A DNA stretch of 14,627 bases from Christensenella sp. UBA1431 (GTDB lineage: Bacteria > Bacillota > Clostridia > Christensenellales > UBA1431), in NCBI GenBank assembly GCA_002329665.1, contig DCTV01000048.1:1-14627 (forward strand), given 5' to 3'. Under the pieces are notes generated by a model. The model had not been told where the DNA came from and ran no database searches. It worked only from the letters and a program-made list of their open reading frames with translations. Positions 7,907-14,156 of this stretch are shown piece by piece. Made by a program: the position numbers and the translations under genes. Position 1 is the first letter of the stretch. Every line of letters begins with the position of its first letter.

Positions 7907-8410
7907 ATGCAATACATTTCTTCGTTCGGCCCGGTCGCGGGGCCGCTGCCCGCCATCCTGATCCTCGGGACGATGCCCAGCACCCGTTCGCTCGAACGCA
8001 AGCGCTATTACGGACACGAACGCAATCATTTCTGGCCCGTTATGGCAGCCCTCCTGGACGAGACGCTCCCCGGGCGATACGAAGCGCGCCTCGTGATGCT
8101 CAAGCGGCACAGCGTCGCGCTGTGGGACGTTGCCGGCAGTTGCACGCGCTCAGGCAGCCGGGACGGCAGCATCAAAAACGTGCGTCCCAACGACATCCCC
8201 GCTTTCCTGAATGCGCACCCTACGATCGGCACGGTCGTTTTCAACGGGCAAACGGCCAGGAAACTTTACGACCGGTTTTTCGAGCGGATAAAAAACGTCG
8301 TCTACCTGACCCTTCCCTCAACGAGCCCGATCCCCACCCGGCAGTGCCGCAACCTCGAAGAAAAAATAAAGGCCTGGGAAAGCCTCGCTTTGTATCTGCC
8401 CCGCCGATGA
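7907..8410 (+). CDS. DNA-deoxyinosine (hypoxanthine-DNA) glycosylase, UDG superfamily family 6
   Basis: A 167-residue enzyme that excises hypoxanthine, the deamination product of adenine, from DNA. The fold signature ILGTMPS lies near residues 19-25, followed by RYYGHERNHFWPVM, and the C-terminal motif is LPSTSP, as in the hypoxanthine-DNA glycosylase branch of the uracil-DNA glycosylase superfamily. I chose ATG 7907 over the in-frame ATG 7874. The family usually begins only a few residues before the Ser-Phe that opens the first strand (ISSFGPV here), and a weak AGG lies 9 nt upstream of 7907, while 7874 has no ribosome binding site. The gene is 79 nt after the zinc peptidase on the same strand and converges with the GGDEF/EAL gene, with no obvious terminator in the 68-bp gap. 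Confidence 0.88.
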   Translation: MQYISSFGPVAGPLPAILILGTMPSTRSLERKRYYGHERNHFWPVMAALLDETLPGRYEARLVMLKRHSVALWDVAGSCTRSGSRDGSIKNVRPNDIPAFLNAHPTIGTVVFNGQTARKLYDRFFERIKNVVYLTLPSTSPIPTRQCRNLEEKIKAWESLALYLPRR

Positions 8411-8478
8411 CAGCCCCGCGGCCTGTTATCGGTTCCGGGCCTCAAAAGGATTTGTCGGCAGTCTTCTGAAGACCCGCG

Positions 8479-10392
8479 TTAAGACACAAGCAGGGCCAGC
8501 AGGCGTTCGGATTCGAGCGCCGGGCTCACGAAATAGCCCTGGCCGTTATCGGACCCCAGTTCCGCGACCTTCCTGCGCTGCTCGAGCGTTTCGATGCCCT
8601 CGGACGTAACACTCAGGTTGATGGTGTGGGCCAGCGTGACCATGGTGCGGATAAACGCTTCGTAGTATGCCTGTTTGCCAAGGCCCTGTATGAAATCGCG
8701 GTCGATCTTCACTTCGTCGAGCGGTATGTCCTTGAGATGCGTCAGCGACGAATAGCCTTTGCCGAAGTCGTCCAGCGAGATGCGTATGCCGAGTTCCCTC
8801 AGGCTGGCGAGCTGCGGGACCACCGTGTCCATATCCTGAATGAACATGTTCTCGGTGATCTCCAGCACGAGGAATTCCGGCGAAAGCCCCGTTTCCCGGA
8901 GCGCGCGCCGCACTGTGCCGACCATGTCTCCGCTGAGCATCTGCATGATCGATACGTTCACCGAAACGTACAGTCCGTCATGACCGCTTTGGTGCCAGGC
9001 CCGGCACTGTCCGCACGCCTTTTCGAGCACCCACTGCCCCAGCGGAACGATCAGCCCGGCGCACTCCGCGAGCGGTATGAATTCGGCCGGTTCCACCAGG
9101 CCGATGCCGTCCATGACCAACCGCAACAGCGCCTCCGCCCCGACGAAGCGCCCGCTCTTCAGGTCTATCACCGGCTGGTAACAGAGTATGAACCCTTCGC
9201 AGCCGTTCTCGATCGCGCGGCGCATCCCGTTTTCGATCGTCATCCGCCGTTTCCCGGCAGGGCTGTCGTGCAGGGCGCGGTACATGATGTGGCAGTTCCT
9301 GCCCCGCTGTTTCGCCTCGAAGAGTTCAAGTTCGGCGGCGTGAATGATCTCCTGCGCGCTGATACCGTCCCGGGGCGAGCATGCCGAACCCAGGGAAGCC
9401 GACAGGTAGATTTCCTGGCCGCGCACATTGCATGCCCGCCTGTAAACTTCACCCACGATGTCCTTTATCCGCTTTTCGTTGTCCCAGGGGGCCGTGAATA
9501 CAACGGCGAACACATCGCCCGCATACCTGTACGCCAGCCCCAGATCGCCAAGCACTGCGCTAAGCCGCCCCGCGACGCTCCTGAGCAGCATGTCGCCGAT
9601 ATCGTAACCGTACACGTTGTTGATGTGCTTGAACCCGTCCAGGCCTGCCAGCAGGACGCCGCAACGTCTTCCCCCGTCCAGCTCGAAGGCCAGGTCGTCT
9701 TCAAAACACCTCCGGTTGGGCAGCCTGGTCAGCTCGTCGATGTTCGCCGCGGGCTGCGCGCCTGCCGGGCCCTGCCTCAGGCCGGTCACATCTTCGGCGA
9801 TGGCCACGAACCAGGCCTCGCGGCCTTTATCGTCGGGTTCCAGCTTCCCCCGCACAAGCAGGGTGCGCGTCCTCCCGTTTGCGTCCAGCATCCGGAATTC
9901 GTCGATATACTGCTCCTTGCCGTCCCCCTCGATATATTCGGTCAGCCGCCTCGCGAAACGCCTGCGGTCGCCTATGTAGACCCTCGCGCACAGCTGCTCC
10001 AGCGCATCGTCGAACTGCCCGCTAAGAAACCCGAAATCCCGCGCATTCGACCCGGTGACTTCCGCCCGGTTACCGGTGACATCGAGGCGAATGACGAGGT
10101 CCGACGCAATCTTTTGCATCAGACGGTCCTGAAGGGACCTGCACGCCCTCGGCACTTCCTCACGCGTGAGGTACCAAAAACCCGCCGTGCCGGCAAGCAG
10201 CACGACGGCGCAGGCGCCCGAAACAAATACCGCCGGGGAACCCGTGCCGGCGATAAAAAAGAGGATGCAGCTCAGAGCCGCTGCGGCAAGGCCGGCGGCC
10301 AAGGAAATCCGGGCCAATATTCGTTTCGCGGCACGCTGCATCGGACGAACGTCCCGTTTGGCGCGAACAACGTCGCTGATTCGCCCAGACAT
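8479..10392 (-). CDS. Membrane GGDEF/EAL protein, probable cyclic di-GMP phosphodiesterase
   Basis: A 637-residue protein. Two membrane spans lie within about 25-75 (SLAAGLAAAALSCILFFIAG, then AVFVSGACAVVLLAGTAGFW), followed by a PAS-like sensor region (about 90-205), a GGDEF domain (about 220-375) and an EAL domain (about 390-637). The GGDEF active site is degraded: GGDEF reads AGDVF, and the metal-binding Asp of the DxDxFK strand is Gly (GLDGFK). Cyclase activity is therefore unlikely and no RxxD inhibitory site is evident. The EAL domain keeps its catalytic set: EAL (GAEALLRL), N in VNVS, E in ITEN, DD in SLDDFGKGYSS, K in VKIDRDF, E in SEGIE, and QGY. The likely role is hydrolysis of cyclic di-GMP, perhaps tuned by GTP binding to the dead GGDEF. 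The start is ATG 10392, with GAGGAG 8 nt upstream; a GTG at 10401 lies inside that ribosome binding site. The mini-lipoprotein gene is 98 nt upstream on the same strand. Confidence 0.92.
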   Translation of the reverse strand: MSGRISDVVRAKRDVRPMQRAAKRILARISLAAGLAAAALSCILFFIAGTGSPAVFVSGACAVVLLAGTAGFWYLTREEVPRACRSLQDRLMQKIASDLVIRLDVTGNRAEVTGSNARDFGFLSGQFDDALEQLCARVYIGDRRRFARRLTEYIEGDGKEQYIDEFRMLDANGRTRTLLVRGKLEPDDKGREAWFVAIAEDVTGLRQGPAGAQPAANIDELTRLPNRRCFEDDLAFELDGGRRCGVLLAGLDGFKHINNVYGYDIGDMLLRSVAGRLSAVLGDLGLAYRYAGDVFAVVFTAPWDNEKRIKDIVGEVYRRACNVRGQEIYLSASLGSACSPRDGISAQEIIHAAELELFEAKQRGRNCHIMYRALHDSPAGKRRMTIENGMRRAIENGCEGFILCYQPVIDLKSGRFVGAEALLRLVMDGIGLVEPAEFIPLAECAGLIVPLGQWVLEKACGQCRAWHQSGHDGLYVSVNVSIMQMLSGDMVGTVRRALRETGLSPEFLVLEITENMFIQDMDTVVPQLASLRELGIRISLDDFGKGYSSLTHLKDIPLDEVKIDRDFIQGLGKQAYYEAFIRTMVTLAHTINLSVTSEGIETLEQRRKVAELGSDNGQGYFVSPALESERLLALLVS

Positions 10393-10490
10393 ATCATGCA
10401 CTCCTCAAACAGAATGTCTTTTTTGCACCCGTTCCGGCGTGTTCCGCCCAGCCCCTAACAAGGCCCTGTGCGTGCCTGCCTGTCCTTCGG

Positions 10491-10646
10491 CTATGGCGCG
10501 GGTATGTCCTGCCCGTCGGTTTGTTGGGTCTGATATGGCGTCCGTGCCGGATGAAGCGCCGGATTGAAGGCGTCCGCCGAACACCCGGAGAGGCAGGCCG
10601 CCACGATGAGCATGAAGACAGCCGCCCGTATCCGCTTACCCAGCAT
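10491..10646 (-). CDS. Mini-lipoprotein, 51 residues
   Basis: A small gene easily missed by length filters. The ATG at 10646 is preceded by GGAGG with 5 nt spacing and, further up, by a well-spaced sigma-A-like promoter. The product has a basic start (MLGKRIR), a hydrophobic core (AAVFMLIVAAC) and a perfect lipobox LSGC with the lipid-anchored Cys at position 22. Only 29 polar, Pro- and Gln-rich residues follow (for example RTPYQTQQTDGQDIPAP). No domain fits in so short a tail. It is the first gene before the GGDEF/EAL gene (98 nt gap, no convincing terminator), so the two are probably co-transcribed. Function is unknown; it could be a surface peptide, a signalling peptide precursor or a small partner of the membrane GGDEF/EAL protein. 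Confidence 0.78.
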   Translation of the reverse strand: MLGKRIRAAVFMLIVAACLSGCSADAFNPALHPARTPYQTQQTDGQDIPAP

Positions 10647-10694
10647 CGATTCCTCCGTCTGTTTCAAATTGTTAACATGAATAAACTCACAAAC

Positions 10695-10723
10695 ATTTTA
10701 CACTCTATGCATAAAGTTTTCAA
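10695..10723 (-). promoter_or_regulatory. Sigma-A-type promoter of the mini-lipoprotein / GGDEF-EAL operon
   Basis: On the minus strand, -35 TTGAAA (10723-10718) is separated by exactly 17 nt from -10 TAAAAT (10700-10695); each matches 5 of 6 consensus bases. The predicted start point near 10688 leaves a leader of about 40 nt before the ATG at 10646. Confidence 0.75.
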
Positions 10724-10812
10724 GCCCAGGCCCTTTAAAACACGGATTTGGCTGAAATTTTACCGAAAAACGGACGGGTATATATACATTTCGGGGAGCG
10801 TAAACGGAAAAA

Positions 10813-10834
10813 CGCCCCGTTGAGGGGCAGGCAG
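10813..10834 (+). repeat. Flanking direct repeat, left copy
   Basis: CGCCCCGTTGAGGGGC (10813-10828) is repeated exactly at 11001-11016. The similarity continues over six more bases with two A/G differences, giving 20 of 22 identical. The two copies form the outermost hairpins of the array. Confidence 0.8.
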
Positions 10835-11018
10835 ACTATCTAAAAAGCCTACTAGCAGGGGGTGTGGGGGATGCAATCCCCCACTTTCAATCCAATCTGA
10901 CGACATGTGCGTCAGATTGGCGGGAAAAATGCCGCCTAAGCGGCATTTTAACCACGCAGAAAACCGTCGACAAATCCCGAGGGTTTGTCAACGGCCTAAC
11001 CGCCCCGTTGAGGGGCGG
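10814..11018. repeat. Tandem array of six different hairpins
   Basis: This noncoding stretch is almost entirely made of short inverted repeats in series. H1 is 10814-10828 (5-bp stem, loop GTTGA). H2 is 10864-10884 (9-bp perfect stem GTGGGGGAT, loop GCA). H3 is 10892-10920 (11-bp perfect stem CCAATCTGACG, loop of 7). H4 is 10926-10949 (10-bp perfect stem AAAATGCCGC, loop CTAA). H5 is 10964-10994 (14 positions, one mismatch, one G-T pair, loop of 3). H6 is 11000-11018 (7-bp perfect stem CCGCCCC, loop GTTGA). It lies between the 3' end of the epimerase-like gene and the promoter of the mini-lipoprotein operon, both on the minus strand. It is not CRISPR: the units differ in sequence and there are no spacers. 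It may be a structured RNA, a multi-terminator insulator or a dispersed palindromic element. Confidence 0.85.
10925..10949 (-). terminator. Rho-independent terminator within the hairpin array
   Basis: Hairpin H4 has a 10-bp perfect stem (10940-10949 / 10926-10935). Read on the minus strand it ends in TTTTT, the normal form of an intrinsic terminator. It would end transcription coming from the epimerase-like gene 93 nt upstream. On the plus strand it ends in only TTTT. Confidence 0.6.
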
Positions 11019-11022
11019 GCGG
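11001..11022 (+). repeat. Flanking direct repeat, right copy
   Basis: Second copy of the 22-bp element at 10813-10834, 20 of 22 identical and in the same orientation. The right copy has a longer stem (7 bp instead of 5). Confidence 0.8.
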
Positions 11023-11041
11023 CAGGATTTGCGGCCTCGGT

Positions 11042-12073
11042 CTATTGCCTTTTCGTTTTTTTGCGGGCTTTCCTGTCGGTCCGGCGCTGTTTTCTATCCC
11101 GATCGAACCAGGCCACGCTGTCACGGAGGCTGTCCGATACGGGCCTCGCCCTGTAGCCCAGCTCTTTGCGGGCTTTCGCCGAACTGATAAACGCGTTGGA
11201 CCGCAGCACCTCGACGGCATATCTCGTAAAAACCGGTTTTTTGCGGAAGACGAGGGAATAGATATGTACGAACACTCCCGCGAGCTTAACAAGGGGCAAC
11301 GGCACCCGGACCAGCTTTTTTCGCGCGCCGCGTATGCTCAGAAGGTGCGTGTAGATCTCTTTGATGCTGGCCTTTTCGCCCGAGACGATGTAGCCTTCGC
11401 CGCGGCGGCCCATCTTCCACGCGAGCACGAGCGCGTCGCAAACGTCGCGCACGTCCACGAAATCATAGGCCCCGTCGAAATAGAAGGCGATCCTGCTCTT
11501 CGAGCCCTTGATGAACCGCTTTATGAGCGCGCCGATCTCCGAAAGCTTATAGTCGAACGGGCCTATAACGCCGGACGGGAAAAGGATGACGGCGTCCAGC
11601 CCGCGCGCGATGCCTTCCTGCACGATGCGCGTCGCCCTGGCTTTGGAATTGGCGTATCCGCCCGCTTTCGCATCCGCGACAATGCTGAGGCGCTCGGTGA
11701 TCGCCGACCCGTTCTGCGGTTCCTCGATGGCGTGGACGGAACTAATGTATATCAGGCGGCCGACCCCGTGGTGCAGGCAGGCCTCCACCATGTTCTGTGT
11801 GCCCCCGATGTTCACTTCTTCGATGAGCGCGTCGTTCTTTTTGGATATGCGCACGATGCCGGCAAGGTGGAATACCGCGTCGCACCCTTCGACGGCGCGC
11901 ATCACCGCTTCGCCGTCCCTGATGTCGCAAACGACGATCTCGGCCTTTATCCCGTTGAGCGGCGCGACGGACTCTCCCGGCGGAAGCAAAAGCCTCAGGT
12001 CCTCGCCCATATGCATGAGCTTGTTGACCAGTACGTTGCCGATATGACCGGTTGCGCCCGTAACCAGTATCAT
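11042..12073 (-). CDS. NAD-dependent epimerase/dehydratase-like (extended SDR) protein
   Basis: A 343-residue extended short-chain dehydrogenase/reductase. The Rossmann dinucleotide motif TGATGHIGN lies near residues 6-14, an acidic strand end VVCDIRD follows, then HLAG, the ISSVHA strand, and the catalytic pair Y-x-x-x-K in GGYANSKARA, with a later FPSGVIGP. This matches the branch containing dihydroflavonol-4-reductase-like and nucleotide-sugar epimerase-like enzymes; the substrate cannot be read from the sequence. The C-terminus ends in an unusually basic tail (KQRRTDRKARKKTKRQ). The ATG at 12073 is chosen because GGAGG lies 7 nt upstream and the Rossmann strand begins at once; the frame stays open further upstream but crosses the promoter. 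It is monocistronic, divergent from the Xre gene and followed by the hairpin array. Confidence 0.9.
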   Translation of the reverse strand: MILVTGATGHIGNVLVNKLMHMGEDLRLLLPPGESVAPLNGIKAEIVVCDIRDGEAVMRAVEGCDAVFHLAGIVRISKKNDALIEEVNIGGTQNMVEACLHHGVGRLIYISSVHAIEEPQNGSAITERLSIVADAKAGGYANSKARATRIVQEGIARGLDAVILFPSGVIGPFDYKLSEIGALIKRFIKGSKSRIAFYFDGAYDFVDVRDVCDALVLAWKMGRRGEGYIVSGEKASIKEIYTHLLSIRGARKKLVRVPLPLVKLAGVFVHIYSLVFRKKPVFTRYAVEVLRSNAFISSAKARKELGYRARPVSDSLRDSVAWFDRDRKQRRTDRKARKKTKRQ

Positions 12074-12110
12074 CCCGACACCTCCCAACAGAATACCCGG
12101 TTCTAATCTC

Positions 12111-12138
12111 ATTGTACTCCACATTTCATTTTTGTAAA
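12111..12138 (-). promoter_or_regulatory. Sigma-A-type promoter of the epimerase-like gene
   Basis: On the minus strand, -35 TTTACA (12138-12133) and -10 TACAAT (12116-12111) are separated by 16 nt; each matches 5 of 6 consensus bases. It lies about 38 nt upstream of the ATG at 12073, which supports that start. Confidence 0.7.
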
Positions 12139-12239
12139 GGAGGATTTTGGCTGTTTCTTTCTCAGCCAACTGGTGATTATTAATCCGATGCCTTTTTTAT
12201 AGCGCCGGGGACAGACATCCAATGACCATCAGCATGTGC

Positions 12240-12291
12240 GTAAGTACAAAGCCGTTTGGGTGTTTCAGCCCCCCAAATGCGGTTTACTTAC
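12240..12291. promoter_or_regulatory. Long imperfect inverted repeat upstream of the Xre gene
   Basis: Left arm 12240-12260 and right arm 12272-12291 pair over 18 positions in four blocks: GTAAGTA/TACTTAC, AA/TT, CCG/CGG and TTTGGG/CCCAAA, with two small bulges on the left arm and one on the right. The loop is 11 nt. It ends 20 nt before the ribosome binding site of the Xre gene. It could be an operator bound by the regulator itself, or a leader hairpin. Confidence 0.55.
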
Positions 12292-12325
12292 TGTACATAA
12301 CTCCCGGCGTGGAAAGGAGTCCTCT

Positions 12326-12715
12326 ATGGACAACATTTTGGGCAAGCGCATCCGGGAATTGCGTCAGAACGCGCGCCTATCGCAAACCCAGTTTGCCAAT
12401 GTTTTACATGTGCGCAATTCGACATTGTCGCAGTATGAATCTGGGCATCGCTCGCCGAACGACCAGATCAAGCGACGCATTGCCGATTATTTTAATGTGA
12501 GCCTGGACTATCTGTTGGGGCGGTCGTCGGAAAAAAATCCCGTTTCCTCCCAAAAGACGAACGGCATATTTGCGATCGAGATGGACATCCGCAGGCGTAA
12601 TCTGAACCGGCAGGAGCTCGAGGACCTTCGCCAGGCGCTTTCCATCGCGGACGACACGACGCTGCGCGCGCTTATCCAGTTGCTGAAAATCCGTTCGGGG
12701 CGGCTCGTGAGCTAG
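12326..12715 (+). CDS. Xre-family helix-turn-helix transcriptional regulator
   Basis: A 129-residue cytoplasmic regulator. Residues about 6-61 are a classic HTH_3/Xre domain: LGKRIRELRQNARLSQTQFA, then a recognition helix around NSTLSQYESGHRSPN, and IADYFNVSLDYLLGR closing the domain. The C-terminal part (about 65-129) is short and helical (MDIRRRNLNRQELEDLRQAL) with no known ligand-binding domain. The start at ATG 12326 has AAAGGAG with 7 nt spacing; an in-frame ATG at 12236 would place the inverted repeat inside the coding region and has no ribosome binding site. It is a single-gene unit with a strong terminator, divergent from the epimerase-like gene. Autoregulation through the upstream inverted repeat is plausible but not shown. 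Confidence 0.93.
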   Translation: MDNILGKRIRELRQNARLSQTQFANVLHVRNSTLSQYESGHRSPNDQIKRRIADYFNVSLDYLLGRSSEKNPVSSQKTNGIFAIEMDIRRRNLNRQELEDLRQALSIADDTTLRALIQLLKIRSGRLVS

Positions 12716-12750
12716 GCGCCACCGCAATACCTCCATACTACCTTCTGTTC

Positions 12751-12810
12751 AACGGGACGAAGTAAACGGACATGAACCGGAAATGTCCATCACTCCGTTC
12801 CGTTGTTTTT
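12751..12810 (+). terminator. Rho-independent terminator of the Xre gene
   Basis: A compound hairpin. The outer arms 12751-12763 and 12792-12804 pair at 12 of 13 positions counting one G-T pair, and an inner perfect stem GGACAT (12768-12773) / ATGTCC (12783-12788) sits inside. It is followed by GTTTTT. This separates the Xre gene from the downstream lipoprotein operon. Confidence 0.8.
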
Positions 12811-12843
12811 GCAGGAAAAAAGCGCATGATGCAGAATTATATG

Positions 12844-12849
12844 TATAAT
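12844..12849 (+). promoter_or_regulatory. -10 element of the lipoprotein/hydrolase operon promoter
   Basis: Perfect TATAAT in an AT-rich patch 26 nt upstream of the ATG at 12876. No convincing -35 lies 16-18 nt upstream, so the promoter may be weak or activator-dependent. Confidence 0.5.
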
Positions 12850-12875
12850 ATAAGTATTAGCCGAAAGGAGCTCAT

Positions 12876-13067
12876 ATGCGAAAACCGTTATTGATCCTGC
12901 TGCTGTCGGGCATGATGCTGCTTACGGCAGCATGCGGGGCGGGTCCGGCCCCTCCCGCCGCGTCGGGCGAGGCCACAGACGGAACCGCTGCGACGCCCCC
13001 GCCCACCCTCACGCCGACACCGACGCCCGAGACGACCATGTGGCCCTATGACCATGATCTAGCGTAA
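12876..13067 (+). CDS. Mini-lipoprotein, 63 residues
   Basis: A small exported lipoprotein. It has a basic start (MRKP), a hydrophobic core (LLILLLSGMMLLTA) and a lipobox-like TAAC with Cys at position 20. A low-complexity Ala/Pro/Thr linker follows (PPPTLTPTPTPETTMWPYDH), with no domain beyond it. The ATG has AAAGGAG 5 nt upstream. The stop is 12 nt before the alpha/beta hydrolase lipoprotein, whose ribosome binding site begins right after it, so the two are translationally close and surely one operon. The abrupt end after the linker recalls a lipoprotein that has lost its domain, but the reading frame and translation signals are clean. Function is unknown. Confidence 0.75.
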   Translation: MRKPLLILLLSGMMLLTAACGAGPAPPAASGEATDGTAATPPPTLTPTPTPETTMWPYDHDLA

Positions 13068-13079
13068 AGGAGCGAAAAC

Positions 13080-14117
13080 ATGGAGAAAAAAAACCTCGCG
13101 GCGGTCGTTATCATATGCGCGGCCCTGCTGTTCGCGGGCTGCGCGCCGGCCGGCGGCCAGCCGGAATCGACACCGCAGCCCACACCGCCCGCCGGCGTTA
13201 CGGAAACGCCGCTTAAGCTCAACGAGGGAACCGAATGGGAGCTCGACGCCCGGCTCACCATGCCCGCCGACGCGAAAGGACCCGTGCCCGCGGTCGTGCT
13301 GGTCCATGGTTCCGGACCGAGCGACATGAACGAAACGGTCGGGGCGTGCGCGCCGTTTTGCGACCTGGCCTACGGCCTGGCAAAGCGGGGCGTGGCCGTG
13401 CTGCGCTTCGACAAGCGCACGTTCACCTACGGTTCACGTATCGCAAAGGACCTCGAGAGTTTCACGGCGCGTGAAGAGTCGGTGGACGACGCCATCGCTG
13501 CCGCGGCTTACCTTAGAAACGACCCGCAAATCGACGCGACGCGCATCGTCGGCATCGGGCACAGCCTCGGCGCAACGCTCGTCCCCCGCATCGACGCGGC
13601 AGGCGCCGACTTTTTTGCCATGGTGCTTCTGGCCGGGACGCCGCGACCTTTATGGGAGGTGATCTACGACCAGAACATGGCGGTGCTTGACCGGGTCCCC
13701 GCAGATAACCGCGCTTCCACGAAGAAGACGATCGAAGACGAACTGCAAAAGGCCAGGCGCCTCGCCGCGATGACGGACGCGGAAGCAAAAGAGACGGCCG
13801 TCTTCGGGATGCCCGGCTATTATTTCAAGGACCTCGACAAGCACATGCCGCAGGATATCCTGATCGAGACCGAAAAACCGGTGCTCATCCTCCAGGGCAC
13901 GGACGATTTCCAGGTCAGCCCCGAGAAAGACTTCGGGCTGTTCAAGACCGTTCTCGGGGACCGTCCGGACACCACGTTCAAGCTCTACGACGGCCTGAAC
14001 CACCTGTTCACCGAATCCACCGGGCCTAACAGGGGCACGGTCAACGAATACGCCACGCCGGGCCATGTGAGCGAAGAAGTCCTTGACGATGTTGCAAAAT
14101 GGATCCTCTCGCTATAA
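13080..14117 (+). CDS. Alpha/beta hydrolase lipoprotein
   Basis: A 345-residue surface-anchored serine hydrolase. The signal peptide ends in the lipobox FAGC with Cys21, followed by a Pro/Thr linker (about 22-45) and an alpha/beta hydrolase fold. The oxyanion-hole motif HGSG is at 76-79, the nucleophile elbow G-H-S162-L-G at 160-164, the likely acid is D275 or D276 in LQGTDDFQVS, and the catalytic His is H308 in GLNHLF. This set is typical of esterase/acyl-peptidase-like hydrolases; the substrate cannot be told. The ATG has AAAGGAG upstream (7 nt). It lies 12 nt after the mini-lipoprotein and 39 nt before the aldo/keto reductase, on one strand, suggesting a three-gene operon. Confidence 0.93.
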   Translation: MEKKNLAAVVIICAALLFAGCAPAGGQPESTPQPTPPAGVTETPLKLNEGTEWELDARLTMPADAKGPVPAVVLVHGSGPSDMNETVGACAPFCDLAYGLAKRGVAVLRFDKRTFTYGSRIAKDLESFTAREESVDDAIAAAAYLRNDPQIDATRIVGIGHSLGATLVPRIDAAGADFFAMVLLAGTPRPLWEVIYDQNMAVLDRVPADNRASTKKTIEDELQKARRLAAMTDAEAKETAVFGMPGYYFKDLDKHMPQDILIETEKPVLILQGTDDFQVSPEKDFGLFKTVLGDRPDTTFKLYDGLNHLFTESTGPNRGTVNEYATPGHVSEEVLDDVAKWILSL

Positions 14118-14156
14118 AATAAGAACAGCGCAACCACGGCAAGGAGGTATGTTCGT

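Noticed and set aside
8411..8478. Bidirectional terminator between the glycosylase and GGDEF/EAL genes
   Set aside because: Only very short palindromes (GTCTTC/GAAGAC with a 1-nt loop, GGCC pairs) are present and there is no T run.
10393..10401. GTG at 10401 as start of the GGDEF/EAL gene
   Set aside because: The GTG overlaps the GAGGAG ribosome binding site that is ideally placed for ATG 10392.
8626..10458. A 610-codon plus-strand open frame opposite the GGDEF/EAL gene
   Set aside because: It is a high-GC antisense shadow: no domains, skewed Arg/His/Pro content, no ribosome binding site, and the opposite strand has unmistakable EAL motifs.
10813..11022. CRISPR array or integron attC sites
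   Set aside because: The hairpins differ from each other and have no regular spacers; the loop GTTGAGG does not fit the attC core GTTRRRY, and no cas or integrase gene is near.
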